DNA from: DAHUXN01 sp963729815 | GTDB taxonomy: Bacteria; Acidobacteriota; Terriglobia; Acidiferrales; UBA7541 | Length of the DNA: 64,000 bases | Reading direction: 5' to 3' | Assembly: GCA_963729815.1 (NCBI GenBank) | Contig: CAVSPU010000008.1 | Location: 144,039 to 208,038 of the forward strand | Part shown: positions 7,531-15,894 of the stretch, piece by piece | How positions within the stretch are numbered: the first letter of the stretch is position 1 | Layout of the letters: each line of letters opens with the position of its first letter | Program-made: the position numbers and the translations under genes | Notes under the pieces: model-generated | Told to the model about the DNA's origin: nothing | What the model saw: only the letters and a program-made list of their open reading frames with translations | Database searches by the model: none

Positions 7531-9000
7531 TTGAAATCTCTTGTCACGCGTCGTTTCGGTCACTTGGCGCTGGCCGTCCTCGCCGCGTTCATTTGCGTTT
7601 GTGTTGCCGCTTGCGGCGTGCCCCTAGCGCCCGGCTACCAAATTCAAAAAGAATCTCTGACCGTTCATTTTGTTTCCGGCAGCCCGCCGCATCTCGCCGT
7701 CCGCGCCGAATACACGCTGATGAATGTTGGGACCGCGCCTCTGGACTCCATTCAGTTCAGAATGATCCCGAAGGACCTAATTGGTCGCACAAACCTGCAA
7801 CTGGCAATCGATGGACAAGCCATTTCTTCAGGCCATTTGTCCCGCTATGACGATTCGTTTGATGCTCTCACTATTCTATTTATCCCAGCGTGGAAACAGA
7901 AGCAGAGAGCAAAAATCTCGATTACATATGATTCAACAAGTAGTGACGGCGGAACTCTGTCGAGCAGTGGTTTTTTCTATAATGGCTCAGACCTGTTGCC
8001 AATTCCCATCGCGCCGAAATCTGTTCTTGCCGCGAAGCCCGTTCGCCCTGATCCCACGAGTCTTTGCGTGATCGTTCCTTCAGACTTCCTCGTATTGTCC
8101 GAAAGAAAATCTGAAGGCAGCCAGCGGCGAAGTGGCGAGGTTGTCCATTGCTTTCGAGTTCACAAAAGCGATCCGGAAATCTTTATCCTTGCTGGACGTT
8201 ACAAAAAACGAGAAATCGAAACACACGATGGGAAAGTTATTTTCTGGACATTTCGTGACCTGCCGCCCAATGACGCGGCGTCCGCGGCGCCAACGATCGC
8301 CGCGATGTTTCGATTTCTCGACGCCAATTTCGGATTTCACATCAATAAGCCGTTTCCGGTTTGGATCGCGACGCTTCCACGACCAGGAGTTATCACGTGG
8401 AACGATTTCGCGTTGCCTTCGTTTCTGTACTTCCGCTCTGGAACTCTGGTGAACCAAACCGAGATCGACAAAGGCATGGCGAGTCCTGAAGTGTTGGAAG
8501 GCATGGAGGAGACTCTGGTTGACGGATTGTTCCAGGATGTCATTACGCCGCGAAGCGATGCAAATTTCCTTGTTGACGGGCTGGAGTATTACGTCGGCGA
8601 AGCAATCCGAGAAAACGACCATGGAACGCCAGTCCGTACCAACGACATAACCAAGCTATTACAGCAATTCGACGACTCGAGGCGTCAAGCCGTGGAGATA
8701 CCCGTTCGCCAGGTTTCGGGTGACGACAGCCTTGCCGCAAATACAATGGCACTTGACAAATCGCTACTCTTGCCTTTCGCCCTCGAAGACAAATGCGGTC
8801 AGCAAAATGTCACGCACGCCATCGCCCACATGGTTTATGCTCTTCGCGGGCAGGAATACGGCTATTCCGATTTTCGCGCCGCCCTTGAGCAGGAATGCCA
8901 CCAGGATTTGTCGGATTTTTTCGACGCTTGGCTTCGTCAGAAGGGAATTCCGCCCGATTTTCGCGCTCGCTACGAAAACGCGGGCACTGGCAAGCAATAG
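7531..9000 (+). CDS. M1-aminopeptidase-like lipoprotein lacking the zinc-binding residues
   Basis: A 489-residue exported protein with a lipobox-like VCVAACG near residue 28. The layout is that of M1 (gluzincin) aminopeptidases: an N-terminal beta domain (EYTLMNVGTAPLDSIQFRMI), a catalytic-like domain, and a C-terminal FFDAWLRQKGIP typical of the family's end. At the place of the HEXXH-(18)-E zinc motif, the sequence reads EETLVDGLFQDVITPRSD followed by LVDGLEYYVGE. Both His, the catalytic Glu and the third ligand are thus replaced (E, T, D and D). I therefore call it a probable pseudo-peptidase. A HAIAH string near residue 425 is in the wrong part of the fold to be the missing motif. Start TTG 7531 is chosen because it gives a complete signal and fits the upstream TAGAAT. 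Confidence 0.66.
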   Translation: MKSLVTRRFGHLALAVLAAFICVCVAACGVPLAPGYQIQKESLTVHFVSGSPPHLAVRAEYTLMNVGTAPLDSIQFRMIPKDLIGRTNLQLAIDGQAISSGHLSRYDDSFDALTILFIPAWKQKQRAKISITYDSTSSDGGTLSSSGFFYNGSDLLPIPIAPKSVLAAKPVRPDPTSLCVIVPSDFLVLSERKSEGSQRRSGEVVHCFRVHKSDPEIFILAGRYKKREIETHDGKVIFWTFRDLPPNDAASAAPTIAAMFRFLDANFGFHINKPFPVWIATLPRPGVITWNDFALPSFLYFRSGTLVNQTEIDKGMASPEVLEGMEETLVDGLFQDVITPRSDANFLVDGLEYYVGEAIRENDHGTPVRTNDITKLLQQFDDSRRQAVEIPVRQVSGDDSLAANTMALDKSLLLPFALEDKCGQQNVTHAIAHMVYALRGQEYGYSDFRAALEQECHQDLSDFFDAWLRQKGIPPDFRARYENAGTGKQ

Positions 9001-9010
9001 AAATTCGTGG

Positions 9011-9062
9011 GTCAGTTTGAATTTTCTTGATCCTGACGCAAAGAGTCAAAATTCAAACTGAC
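9011..9062. repeat. Perfect 15-bp inverted repeat with 22-nt loop
   Basis: GTCAGTTTGAATTTT at 9011-9025 pairs perfectly with 9048-9062. It lies between the M1-like gene and ridA. There is no T-run after it on either strand, so it is not a typical intrinsic terminator. It could be a palindromic repeat element or a roadblock structure. Confidence 0.8.
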
Positions 9063-9098
9063 TTAGTGCCGAAATTCGCATCACTCACAGGAGGAATC

Positions 9099-9476
9099 GT
9101 GAAGGAAGTCATCTCGACGCAGCACGGCCCCAAGGCCATCGGCCCCTATTCGCAAGCGATCCGCGCCAACGGCTTCATTTTCATTTCTGGCCAGGTCGCG
9201 TTCGATCCCGCAACTGGCCAGCTTGTCGAAGGCGACATTGCGGCGCAGACCGATCGCGTCCTGCAAAACTTGAAAGGCATCGTCGAAGCCGCCGGCTCGA
9301 TGCTCGACAAGACTGTGAAGACCACCGTCTTTCTCAAGGACATGAACGATTTCGCGAAAATGAACGAAGTTTATTCGCGGTATTTTTCGGCAAACGCGCC
9401 CGCGCGCTCCACCGTCGAAGTCGCGCGTCTTCCCCGTGATGTCCGGGTGGAAATCGATTTGATCGCGCTCGCGTAG
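9099..9476 (+). CDS. ridA: RidA family reactive intermediate/imine deaminase
   Basis: A 125-residue YjgF/YER057c/UK114 family protein. RidA hydrolyses reactive 2-aminoacrylate-type enamine/imine intermediates from PLP enzymes in the cytosol. The sequence has AIGPYSQAI near the N-terminus, FISGQVAFDPATGQ, the KTTVFLKDMNDFAKMNEVY block and the active-site arginine in the APARSTVEVARLPRD segment. Start GTG 9099 is preceded by AGGAGGA at 9089-9095; the open frame continues upstream into the inverted repeat but has no good start. It lies 17 nt upstream of bioB and may share its transcript, which would put a protector against PLP-enzyme by-products with the PLP-using biotin enzymes. That link is inference. 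Confidence 0.93.
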   Translation: MKEVISTQHGPKAIGPYSQAIRANGFIFISGQVAFDPATGQLVEGDIAAQTDRVLQNLKGIVEAAGSMLDKTVKTTVFLKDMNDFAKMNEVYSRYFSANAPARSTVEVARLPRDVRVEIDLIALA

Positions 9477-9493
9477 CAGGAGAAATTATCCGA

Positions 9494-10447
9494 ATGCCGA
9501 TTCGCCACAATTGGACGCGCGATGAAATTCGCAACATCTTCAATCTGCCTCTGCCGGAACTGATTTTCCAGGCTCAGCTTGTCCATCGCGAATTTCACCA
9601 GCCCGAGGAAGTCCAGCTTTGCCGCTTGCTATCGATCAAGACCGGCGCGTGCCCGGAAGATTGCGCTTACTGTTCGCAGAGCGCGCATTATAAGACCGGC
9701 GTCGCTCGCCAGAAATTGATGGAGCCCGGCAGCGTTCTCGAATCCGCCCGGCGCGCCAAGGCCGATGGCGCCACGCGTTTTTGCATGGGAGCGGCTTGGC
9801 GCGACGTTCCCGAAGGCAAGGAATTCGAAAGCGTCCTCGAAATGGTTCGCGGCGTCGCGGCGCTCGATCTCGAAGTCTGCTGCACGCTCGGCATGCTCAC
9901 TGAAAATCAGGCCGCGCAGCTCAAGCAGGCCGGCCTCACTGCCTATAATCACAACCTCGATACCTCGCCTGAGTTTTACGGCAGCATCATCACGACGCGC
10001 GTTTATGAAGATCGCCTGCGCACCATCGCGCGCGTTCGCAACGCGGGAATCACGGTTTGCTGCGGCGGCATTCTTGGAATCGGCGAGTCCGAAGAGGATC
10101 GCATTGGCCTGCTGCATCAGCTTGCGAATCTTGACCCGCATCCGGAAAGCGTGCCCATCAACGTTCTCGCCCATGTGGAAGGCACTCCGCTCGCCGATGC
10201 GCCAGAGCTCGATCCCTTGGTTTTTGTCCGCACCATCGCCACCGCGCGCATCCTGATGCCCGCTTCGCGCGTCCGGCTTTCCGGTGGACGCCACGCGCTG
10301 TCGCGCGAAGCCGTCGCTCTTTGCTTTCTCGCCGGCGCCAATTCCATTTTCACCGGCGAAAAACTTCTCACCACGCCGAATCCGCCCGTCGACAAAGATC
10401 TTGAGCTGCTCGGCGATCTCGGCATGAGGCCCATGCACCGTGCTTGA
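9494..10447 (+). CDS. bioB: Biotin synthase
   Basis: A 317-residue radical-SAM enzyme that inserts sulfur into dethiobiotin, the last step of biotin synthesis. The radical-SAM cysteine cluster is visible as CPEDCAYCSQS (CX3CX2C), followed later by YNHNLDTSPEFYG, the sugar/substrate-contacting NHNLD block, and GGILGIGES. The length is usual for BioB. ATG 9494 has AGGAGA at 9478-9483. Its end overlaps the start of bioF by 8 bp, so the two are probably translationally coupled. Gene order bioB-bioF-bioD-bioA is compact and all four are needed to go from pimeloyl thioester to biotin. bioC/bioH-type pimelate genes are not in the window. Confidence 0.97.
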   Translation: MPIRHNWTRDEIRNIFNLPLPELIFQAQLVHREFHQPEEVQLCRLLSIKTGACPEDCAYCSQSAHYKTGVARQKLMEPGSVLESARRAKADGATRFCMGAAWRDVPEGKEFESVLEMVRGVAALDLEVCCTLGMLTENQAAQLKQAGLTAYNHNLDTSPEFYGSIITTRVYEDRLRTIARVRNAGITVCCGGILGIGESEEDRIGLLHQLANLDPHPESVPINVLAHVEGTPLADAPELDPLVFVRTIATARILMPASRVRLSGGRHALSREAVALCFLAGANSIFTGEKLLTTPNPPVDKDLELLGDLGMRPMHRA

Positions 10448-11624
10448 AACGCCCGCCAACGATATCCGCGCGCGAATTTCGTCGGAACTCGAAAATCTGC
10501 GCGACGAATCGCAGCTTCGCGCTCTCGAAATTCTGCGCGGCGTCAATCTCTGCTCCAACGACTACCTCGCTCTCGCCGACGATCCCCGCTTGAAGCAAGC
10601 CGTCGTCGATGCCGTCTCCGCAAGCGAGCGCGTCGGTTCAACCGGCTCGCGTTTGCTCTCCGGTCATTCACCGGAATGGGAAAATGTGGAATCCGAATTC
10701 GCGGCGTTTGCCGGCACGGAATCCGCGTTGTATTTCGGCTCCGGCTACGCCGCCAATGTCGGTCTGCTCAGCTCCGTTTTGCGGCCCGGCGACGTCGTCT
10801 TCTCCGATGCGCTCAACCACGCCAGCCTCATCGACGGCATTCGCCTCTCCGGCGCTCGCAAAGTGATTTATCCGCATTGCGATTTGCAGTTTCTCGAACG
10901 CGCCTTGCGCGAAAATTCCTCCGCCGCTGGCGCCAGAGTGATCGTCACCGAAAGTGTTTTCAGCATGGAGGGTGACGTCACTCCACTCGCCGATCTCCTC
11001 CGGCTCGCAAATGCTTACGGCGCGGAATTAATTCTCGACGAAGCCCACGCCACCGCTGTTTCCGGTCTGCAAGGCCGTGGCATCGCGGCGGACTTGCACT
11101 GTGAGCGCCAAATCCTCGCCATTGTCCACACGTGTGGCAAGGCCCTGGCCAGCATCGGCGCGTTTGTGTGCTGTAATCATCAGCTCAAGGAATTTCTGGT
11201 CAATCGCGCGCGCACTTTCATTTTCAGCACTGCCACGCCGCCGTACATGGCGCGCCAAATCAGCGCCGCCCTATCTTTGGCAACCCTCGAAAACGGCCGC
11301 CGCGCGCATCTCCGCGAACTCGCCTCTGAACTGCGCGGCGGGCTCGCCGCCGCTGGCTTCTCCTGCGGCGCGAGCAGCACGCACATCATCCCCGTCGTCC
11401 TCGGTTCCAATGAAGCTGCGCTCCGCGTCGCCGCGCAATTGCAGTCGAGTGGTTTTGCCGTCAAAGCCATCCGCCCGCCGACCGTGCCGCCGGGCACCGC
11501 TCGCATTCGATTTTCGCTCACCAGCCGCGTCACGTTTGATGATGTTCATCGTCTCGTCCGCGCGATGGAATCCGTCGCCGCGCCCTCCTCGCAATCGGCA
11601 TCGTCGGTCGTCGCCCATGCCTAG
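10440..11624 (+). CDS. bioF: 8-amino-7-oxononanoate synthase
   Basis: A 394-residue PLP enzyme of the alpha-oxoamine synthase family that condenses pimeloyl-ACP/CoA with alanine. Visible hallmarks are CSNDYLALADDPRLKQA at the N-terminus, GSTGSRLLSGHS, the cofactor aspartate in LILDEAHATAVSG, and the PLP lysine in HTCGKALASIGAF. The start is GTG 10440, which lies inside the bioB end; no other start keeps the N-terminal part. The end overlaps bioD by 8 bp. The C-terminal third is complete (TARIRFSLTSRVTFDDV). Confidence 0.95.
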   Translation: MLETPANDIRARISSELENLRDESQLRALEILRGVNLCSNDYLALADDPRLKQAVVDAVSASERVGSTGSRLLSGHSPEWENVESEFAAFAGTESALYFGSGYAANVGLLSSVLRPGDVVFSDALNHASLIDGIRLSGARKVIYPHCDLQFLERALRENSSAAGARVIVTESVFSMEGDVTPLADLLRLANAYGAELILDEAHATAVSGLQGRGIAADLHCERQILAIVHTCGKALASIGAFVCCNHQLKEFLVNRARTFIFSTATPPYMARQISAALSLATLENGRRAHLRELASELRGGLAAAGFSCGASSTHIIPVVLGSNEAALRVAAQLQSSGFAVKAIRPPTVPPGTARIRFSLTSRVTFDDVHRLVRAMESVAAPSSQSASSVVAHA

Positions 11625-12252
11625 CCGTTTCTTCATCACCGGCACAGACACCGGCATCGGCAAGACTACCGTCTCCGCTCTGCTTTGCGCCGCGCTCGGC
11701 GCAATTTACTGGAAGCCGATTCAAACCGGCGCGCGTGAAGGCACCGACCGCGCCACCGTAATCCGCCTCGCCGCGCTCCCTCGCGATCGCGCGCTTCCCG
11801 AAGCCTACCGTTTTGCTCCGCCCGTTTCGCCGCATCTCGCCGCGCGCCGCGCGGGAGTTCGCATCGAGCTTCGCAAGATCAAACTCTCGCCTCTTATGCT
11901 CGATGGCAATTTGATCGTCGAAGGCGCCGGCGGAGCGCTCGTCCCCATCAACGACACGCAGCTCATGACCGATCTCATGTGGCATCTCAAGCTTCCCGCT
12001 CTTCTTGTCGCGCGCACTTCTCTCGGCACCATCAATCACACTTTGCTTTCCGTCGCTGCATTGCGTGCTGCGCACCTTGACCTTCGCGGCGTGATCATGG
12101 TTGGCCAGCCGAATCTGGAAAATCGCCGCGCCGTCGAGCATTACGGCAAAGTCAAAGTCGTCGGCTCTGTGCCGCTCCTTGCAAAAATGAATCGCGCCGC
12201 GCTTGTCGAAGTGTTCCGGAGAAATTTTAACCGCAAGGTTTTCGCCGCATGA
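11617..12252 (+). CDS. bioD: Dethiobiotin synthetase
   Basis: A 211-residue ATP-dependent enzyme that closes the ureido ring of 7,8-diaminopelargonate. The P-loop GTDTGIGKTTVSALL is at residues 9-23. WKPIQTGAREGTDRATV follows, then VEGAGGALVPIN and the guanine/adenine-binding ARTSLGTINHTLLSV region. The ATG at 11617 overlaps the bioF stop by 8 bp, and the stop overlaps the bioA ATG by 4 bp (ATGA). The same frame is open far upstream through bioF, but that part has no BioD similarity, so I set the start at 11617. Confidence 0.95.
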   Translation: MPSRFFITGTDTGIGKTTVSALLCAALGAIYWKPIQTGAREGTDRATVIRLAALPRDRALPEAYRFAPPVSPHLAARRAGVRIELRKIKLSPLMLDGNLIVEGAGGALVPINDTQLMTDLMWHLKLPALLVARTSLGTINHTLLSVAALRAAHLDLRGVIMVGQPNLENRRAVEHYGKVKVVGSVPLLAKMNRAALVEVFRRNFNRKVFAA

Positions 12253-13583
12253 GCTCGCCACTGCACATTTGGCATCCCTTCACGCAGGAGGCGCTCGATC
12301 CTCCCCCGCCGCGCATTGTGAAAGCGGAAGGCGTTTATCTATACACCGCGGACGGTCGCCGCCTCATCGACGGCATTTCTTCCTGGTGGGTCAATCTCCA
12401 CGGCCACTGCCATCCCGCCATCATGTCCGCCATCGCCGAACAAACCGCGAAGATCGATCACGTCTTGCTCGCTGGCTTCACCCACGATGCCATCGAAGAT
12501 TTGTCGGTCGGCCTGCGCGAAGTTCTGCCGGAGGAGCTTGCGCATATTTTCTTCTCGGACGATGGCTCAACCGCCGTCGAAGTCGCGCTGAAAATCGCCG
12601 TGCAGTATTGGCAAAATTCCGGCCATCCGGAGAAGCATTCCATCGTCGCTCTCGAGCACGCCTATCACGGCGACACGGCCGGCGCCATGTCCATCAGTGC
12701 TGATTCGCTCTTCACCGATCCCTTCCGCAGCTTCCGTTTTCCCGTTCACCGCGTCCATTCCGCCTATTGTTATCGCTGCCCCGTCGGGAAAACGCGCGCC
12801 ACTTGCGACATCGAGTGCGTCGATCAACTCGCGAGTCTACTCGAGGAAAAGCACCGCGAAATCGCCGCTGTCATCGTCGAGCCGCTCTTGCAGGGCGCCG
12901 GCGGCATGATCGTTCATCCGCAGGAATTCCTGCAGCGCGTCCGCCTGCTCTGTAGCGAATATGGCGTTCTGCTGATCGCCGATGAAGTCCTCACCGGCTT
13001 CGGCCGTTGCGGCAAGATGTTTGCCTGCGAACTCGCCGGCGTCGTCCCCGATCTCACGTGCCTTTCAAAGGGAATCACCGGCGGCGTTCTTCCGCTTGCG
13101 GCCACGGTTTGCACGGACGCGATTCATCAGGCCTTCGTCAGCGGCGATCGCAGCCGCACGTTTTACCATGGCCATTCCTACACCGGAAATCCCATTGCCG
13201 CCGCGGCCGCGGTTGCCAGCCTGAAGATTTTCGAAACCGAACCAGTCTTCGAGCGCATCAACGCCATCAATCGCATTCATCAGGACCGCCTCGCGGCCAT
13301 CCAGAATCATCCCGCTGTCGGCGACGTTCGCTCCATCGGCACCATCGCCGCTGTCGAATTGCGCGCCGACGATCCCGGCTATTCCTCGCGCCTGCGTCCG
13401 AAGCTTTATGAATTTTTCCTCAACGCCGGCATCCTGCTGCGCCCTCTCGGCAACGTGATTTACGTTTTGCCGCCCTATTGCATCACGGCCGAGGAATTGA
13501 ACTACGTGCACGATCGCATTGCCGAATCCCTCGATCATTGCGAAGCCTGGGCCGCGCCTCGTCGCGCGCAAACCGCATCCTGA
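12249..13583 (+). CDS. bioA: Adenosylmethionine-8-amino-7-oxononanoate aminotransferase
   Basis: A 444-residue class-III PLP aminotransferase that makes 7,8-diaminopelargonate with SAM as amino donor. WHPFTQ and SSWWVNLHGHCHP at the N-terminus are BioA-specific; FSDDGSTAVEVALKIAVQYW, ADEVLTGFGRCGKMFACE and the PLP lysine in LSKGITGGVLPLA follow. A cysteine-rich insert, YCYRCPVGKTRATCDIEC, lies at about residues 174-191. ATG 12249 overlaps the bioD stop. It is the last gene of the biotin operon; no intrinsic terminator is evident before the tRNA 86 bp on. Confidence 0.96.
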   Translation: MSSPLHIWHPFTQEALDPPPPRIVKAEGVYLYTADGRRLIDGISSWWVNLHGHCHPAIMSAIAEQTAKIDHVLLAGFTHDAIEDLSVGLREVLPEELAHIFFSDDGSTAVEVALKIAVQYWQNSGHPEKHSIVALEHAYHGDTAGAMSISADSLFTDPFRSFRFPVHRVHSAYCYRCPVGKTRATCDIECVDQLASLLEEKHREIAAVIVEPLLQGAGGMIVHPQEFLQRVRLLCSEYGVLLIADEVLTGFGRCGKMFACELAGVVPDLTCLSKGITGGVLPLAATVCTDAIHQAFVSGDRSRTFYHGHSYTGNPIAAAAAVASLKIFETEPVFERINAINRIHQDRLAAIQNHPAVGDVRSIGTIAAVELRADDPGYSSRLRPKLYEFFLNAGILLRPLGNVIYVLPPYCITAEELNYVHDRIAESLDHCEAWAAPRRAQTAS

Positions 13584-13669
13584 AATTCTTCTTCGCGTCG
13601 CACATTCACCGTCACCATCGTTGTGCAGCACGCGTTCTCTCATGCTAAAATCATCGTCCCAATCAAAAT

Positions 13670-13746
13670 GGGCCTGTAGCTCAGGTGGCTAGAGCGCGCC
13701 CCTGATAAGGGCGAGGTCGGTAGTTCAAGTCTACCCAGGCCCACCA
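13670..13746 (+). tRNA. tRNA-Ile (anticodon GAT)
   Basis: A complete 77-nt cloverleaf with encoded CCA. The acceptor stem is GGGCCTG (13670-13676) with CAGGCCC (13736-13742), discriminator A 13743 and CCA 13744-13746. The anticodon stem CGCCC/GGGCG encloses loop CTGATAA, anticodon GAT. The T arm has GTTCAAGTC. Its 3' end serves as the left border of the element remnant described below; the gene itself stays intact. Confidence 0.97.
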
Positions 13747-15177
13747 TTCCCCTGTTTTCGCCCGTTCGAAGATCATGTCGAAGGGCTTTCTGTAGGTGGG
13801 ATAAACACTTACGGCGTCCACGGCGCAGTTCGATAGCACCATTCTCAGCAATTTGGCCTTTTCCTGCGGAGTCTGCGTAACGTACAGAGAATGCGCCTTA
13901 TTCGCGAGTTCTAAAATGCGAACGCGGTCGAGGGCACGCTCGGGATTTCCCGCCTGTTCGAGCTCCCGCAAGCGAAGCCAAGAGCGATTGTTCTTCCTCC
14001 TGCCACTCGGCGGACTTCGCTTCCCAAAATTCCTCGGTGATTTTTCCGTCCAGGCGGTCCACGTAAGCCTGCTCCGAGCCGTCTTGCGGAGTTGGGCTAA
14101 CCGTTGATGGATTCGTTCGGCTTGCTGCGCTTCCTAAGCGTTTCCTCGTGGGTTTTATCGTGAGAGCAAGGACTCTTCGAGCTGCGCCAGAACGTCATCC
14201 GGGATTTGGATCGCTTGCAACACCTGGCCGAGGCGCTCGGCCATCACTTCCTCGCGAAAATAGGGCAGATCGCATTTGCCTCGATAACCCGTGCAGCGGT
14301 AATAGGTGTACTTCTGCTTTTTGAATTCGGCGGTCACAGCGCAGTTGTCGTAGGCGCAGCGGAGCAAGCCGGAAAATGCGAACTCGTGTATCTGCTTGCG
14401 AGGCCGACGCTTTGCCGCTCAGCACATCGCGCACGCGCGAGAATATTTCAGGGCTCACAAGGGGAGGATGCGTGCCCTGCGTAACTCTTGCCTTCCCATT
14501 CGTAAGTGCCGATGTAGAAGCGGATTCTTCAGAAGCTTTTTGATATGCCACTTCGAGATGATCTTGCCGTATTCGGCTTTGAGAAACAGACGCAAGGTGG
14601 CGAGCGAGTACGATCCTGTCGCGTATAGCTCGAACATGCGCTGCGCGATCGGGGCGTTGTCAGGGTCAACTTCGATGGTGCGCAGCAATTTGTTGTTCCG
14701 ATAGCCGAGCGGCGGCCGGCTCGGGTAGATGCCTTGGGCTGCCTTCTCGCGCATGCCTTTGCGCACTTCATCGCGCAGATTCTCGATATAGTTCCGGGCG
14801 ATGACAAGCTGAATGCCGTGAACGAGCTTGGCCTGTGATTTCGAGTCCTTGCTGATGACCTGGCCTTCTTTGGGCAGGTGAATTTCAACGTCGAGCTCTT
14901 CGAGCGTTACGCAATCGCGGAAGTTGCGATACAGGCGGTCGGTTTTCTCGACCAGGACAACGCGGCATGACTTGTGATCGCGCAGGAATCGCACCATCTC
15001 GCCGAATTGCTTTCGGCCAGTGGTCTTGGCCGTCTCCACATCTACGAATTCATGCAGGACATTGAACTCGTGGCTTTGCGCGTATTCGCGGAGAAATTTC
15101 AATTGCGCGGGGATGGAGAAACCCTCGCGCTCTTGATCCTTGCTCGACACTCTCGCATACAGGACGGCTTGTCTCAT
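13681..15177 (-). pseudogene. Large serine recombinase, multiply frameshifted, 3' end running through tRNA-Ile
   Basis: The N-terminal part is intact from ATG 15177. It holds a resolvase catalytic domain with LYARVSSKDQEREGF (catalytic Ser in ARVSS) and VEKTDRLYRN, then a recombinase domain to about 14522. After KKLLKNP the coherent protein jumps frame at about 14522 (continuing FYIGTYEWEGKSY), again at about 14490 (GTHPPLVSPEIFSRVRDVL) and at about 14418. The last jump enters the zinc-ribbon part SGLLRCAYDNC...YYRCTGYRGKC. A stop at 14155 and further shifts interrupt the coiled-coil region; a last coherent stretch (13684-13971) ends with WVDLNYRPRPYQ, which is the antisense reading of the tRNA. 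At least four frameshifts are needed, so it is a pseudogene. Large serine recombinases integrate phages and elements. Confidence 0.85.
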
Positions 15178-15600
15178 GCTGGCTCTTTGCCGGCGCGTGG
15201 CTGACAGTCTGCGCGTGCCGCTCACCTTGCGCCGATTCACGTCCGCGTGTCAACGGGAGTTGCGGGCTTGCTGTTTCGATCCCATGTGTCGAGCAAGAGA
15301 AACAACGAACGCAATGCGAGCAAATCATCGGGAGCGAGCTGCTTACCCTCCTGTGGTCCCTTGGATTTTGTGGAGATGAGACAAGTCGGTGCTATCGTCG
15401 CTAGGAGCGTATGGCTGCTCGAGGAATACTGAGGAAGATCGGAGGGATGACTTCGCGGAGTGCCCCTCTATTTATACTAATGGGCAAGAAGTCGGGAAAA
15501 CATGTCAAAGAAAAAATACGCGCCCAATTTCACAAATGTTCTTGGTTTCGTTTTCTCCCTTCCGACACGCGGACGAAACGCCTGGTGCATGCAAAAAGAA

Positions 15601-15676
15601 ATTTGGGCGGGAGCGACCCGGTGAGCAGGTTTGGGCGGCAAAACCGCACAAACACCGGGGTCGCTCCCGCCCAAAT
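15601..15676. repeat. Long inverted repeat (23 of 24 positions) with 29-nt loop
   Basis: 15601-15623 pairs with 15653-15676 along its whole length, except one extra G in the right arm. The arms contain GGGCGGGAGCGACCC and its complement. A smaller hairpin (GCGG/CCGC around CAAAA) lies inside the loop. No T-run follows. It looks like a palindromic repeat or miniature element rather than a terminator. Confidence 0.82.
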
Positions 15677-15776
15677 CGAGGTTTTCGTCGGCGGTCTTTT
15701 TTCAGACCTGGTTTCCGCAGTGCATTGCTCGACCGAACCTTGCAGGAGAGCCTAGGTGAACGGAACGGCCATATTT

Positions 15777-15813
15777 AGGGGTGAACACTGAGTGTGTTCC
15801 TGTGTTCACCCCT
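15777..15813. repeat. Perfect 12-bp inverted repeat with 13-nt loop
   Basis: AGGGGTGAACAC at 15777-15788 pairs with 15802-15813. It lies 82 bp beyond the end of the minus-strand cargo gene and 100 bp beyond the first inverted repeat. It could act as a transcript-end structure for the cargo gene, but it lacks a long T-run. Confidence 0.75.
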
Positions 15814-15894
15814 TTCGGCGCATCACAGAACGCGAGCGGTACTTTGTGGCCAGAACGCTGCTGTTTCAAACCCGGAGGGGACCAGGGCATGATT

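Larger units (their letters stand above)
15178..15894. other. Non-coding stretch inside the element, holding two large hairpins
   Basis: No reading frame here resembles a protein I know or has a convincing ribosome-binding site. Overlapping open frames of 60-130 codons occur on both strands, but they run through the two inverted repeats listed separately. The part nearest 15178 is the recombinase upstream region. Confidence 0.6.

Noticed and set aside
15411..15755. Plus-strand open frames of 114 and 129 codons inside the element.
   Set aside because: They read through the palindrome at 15601-15676, have no domain and no good ribosome-binding site.
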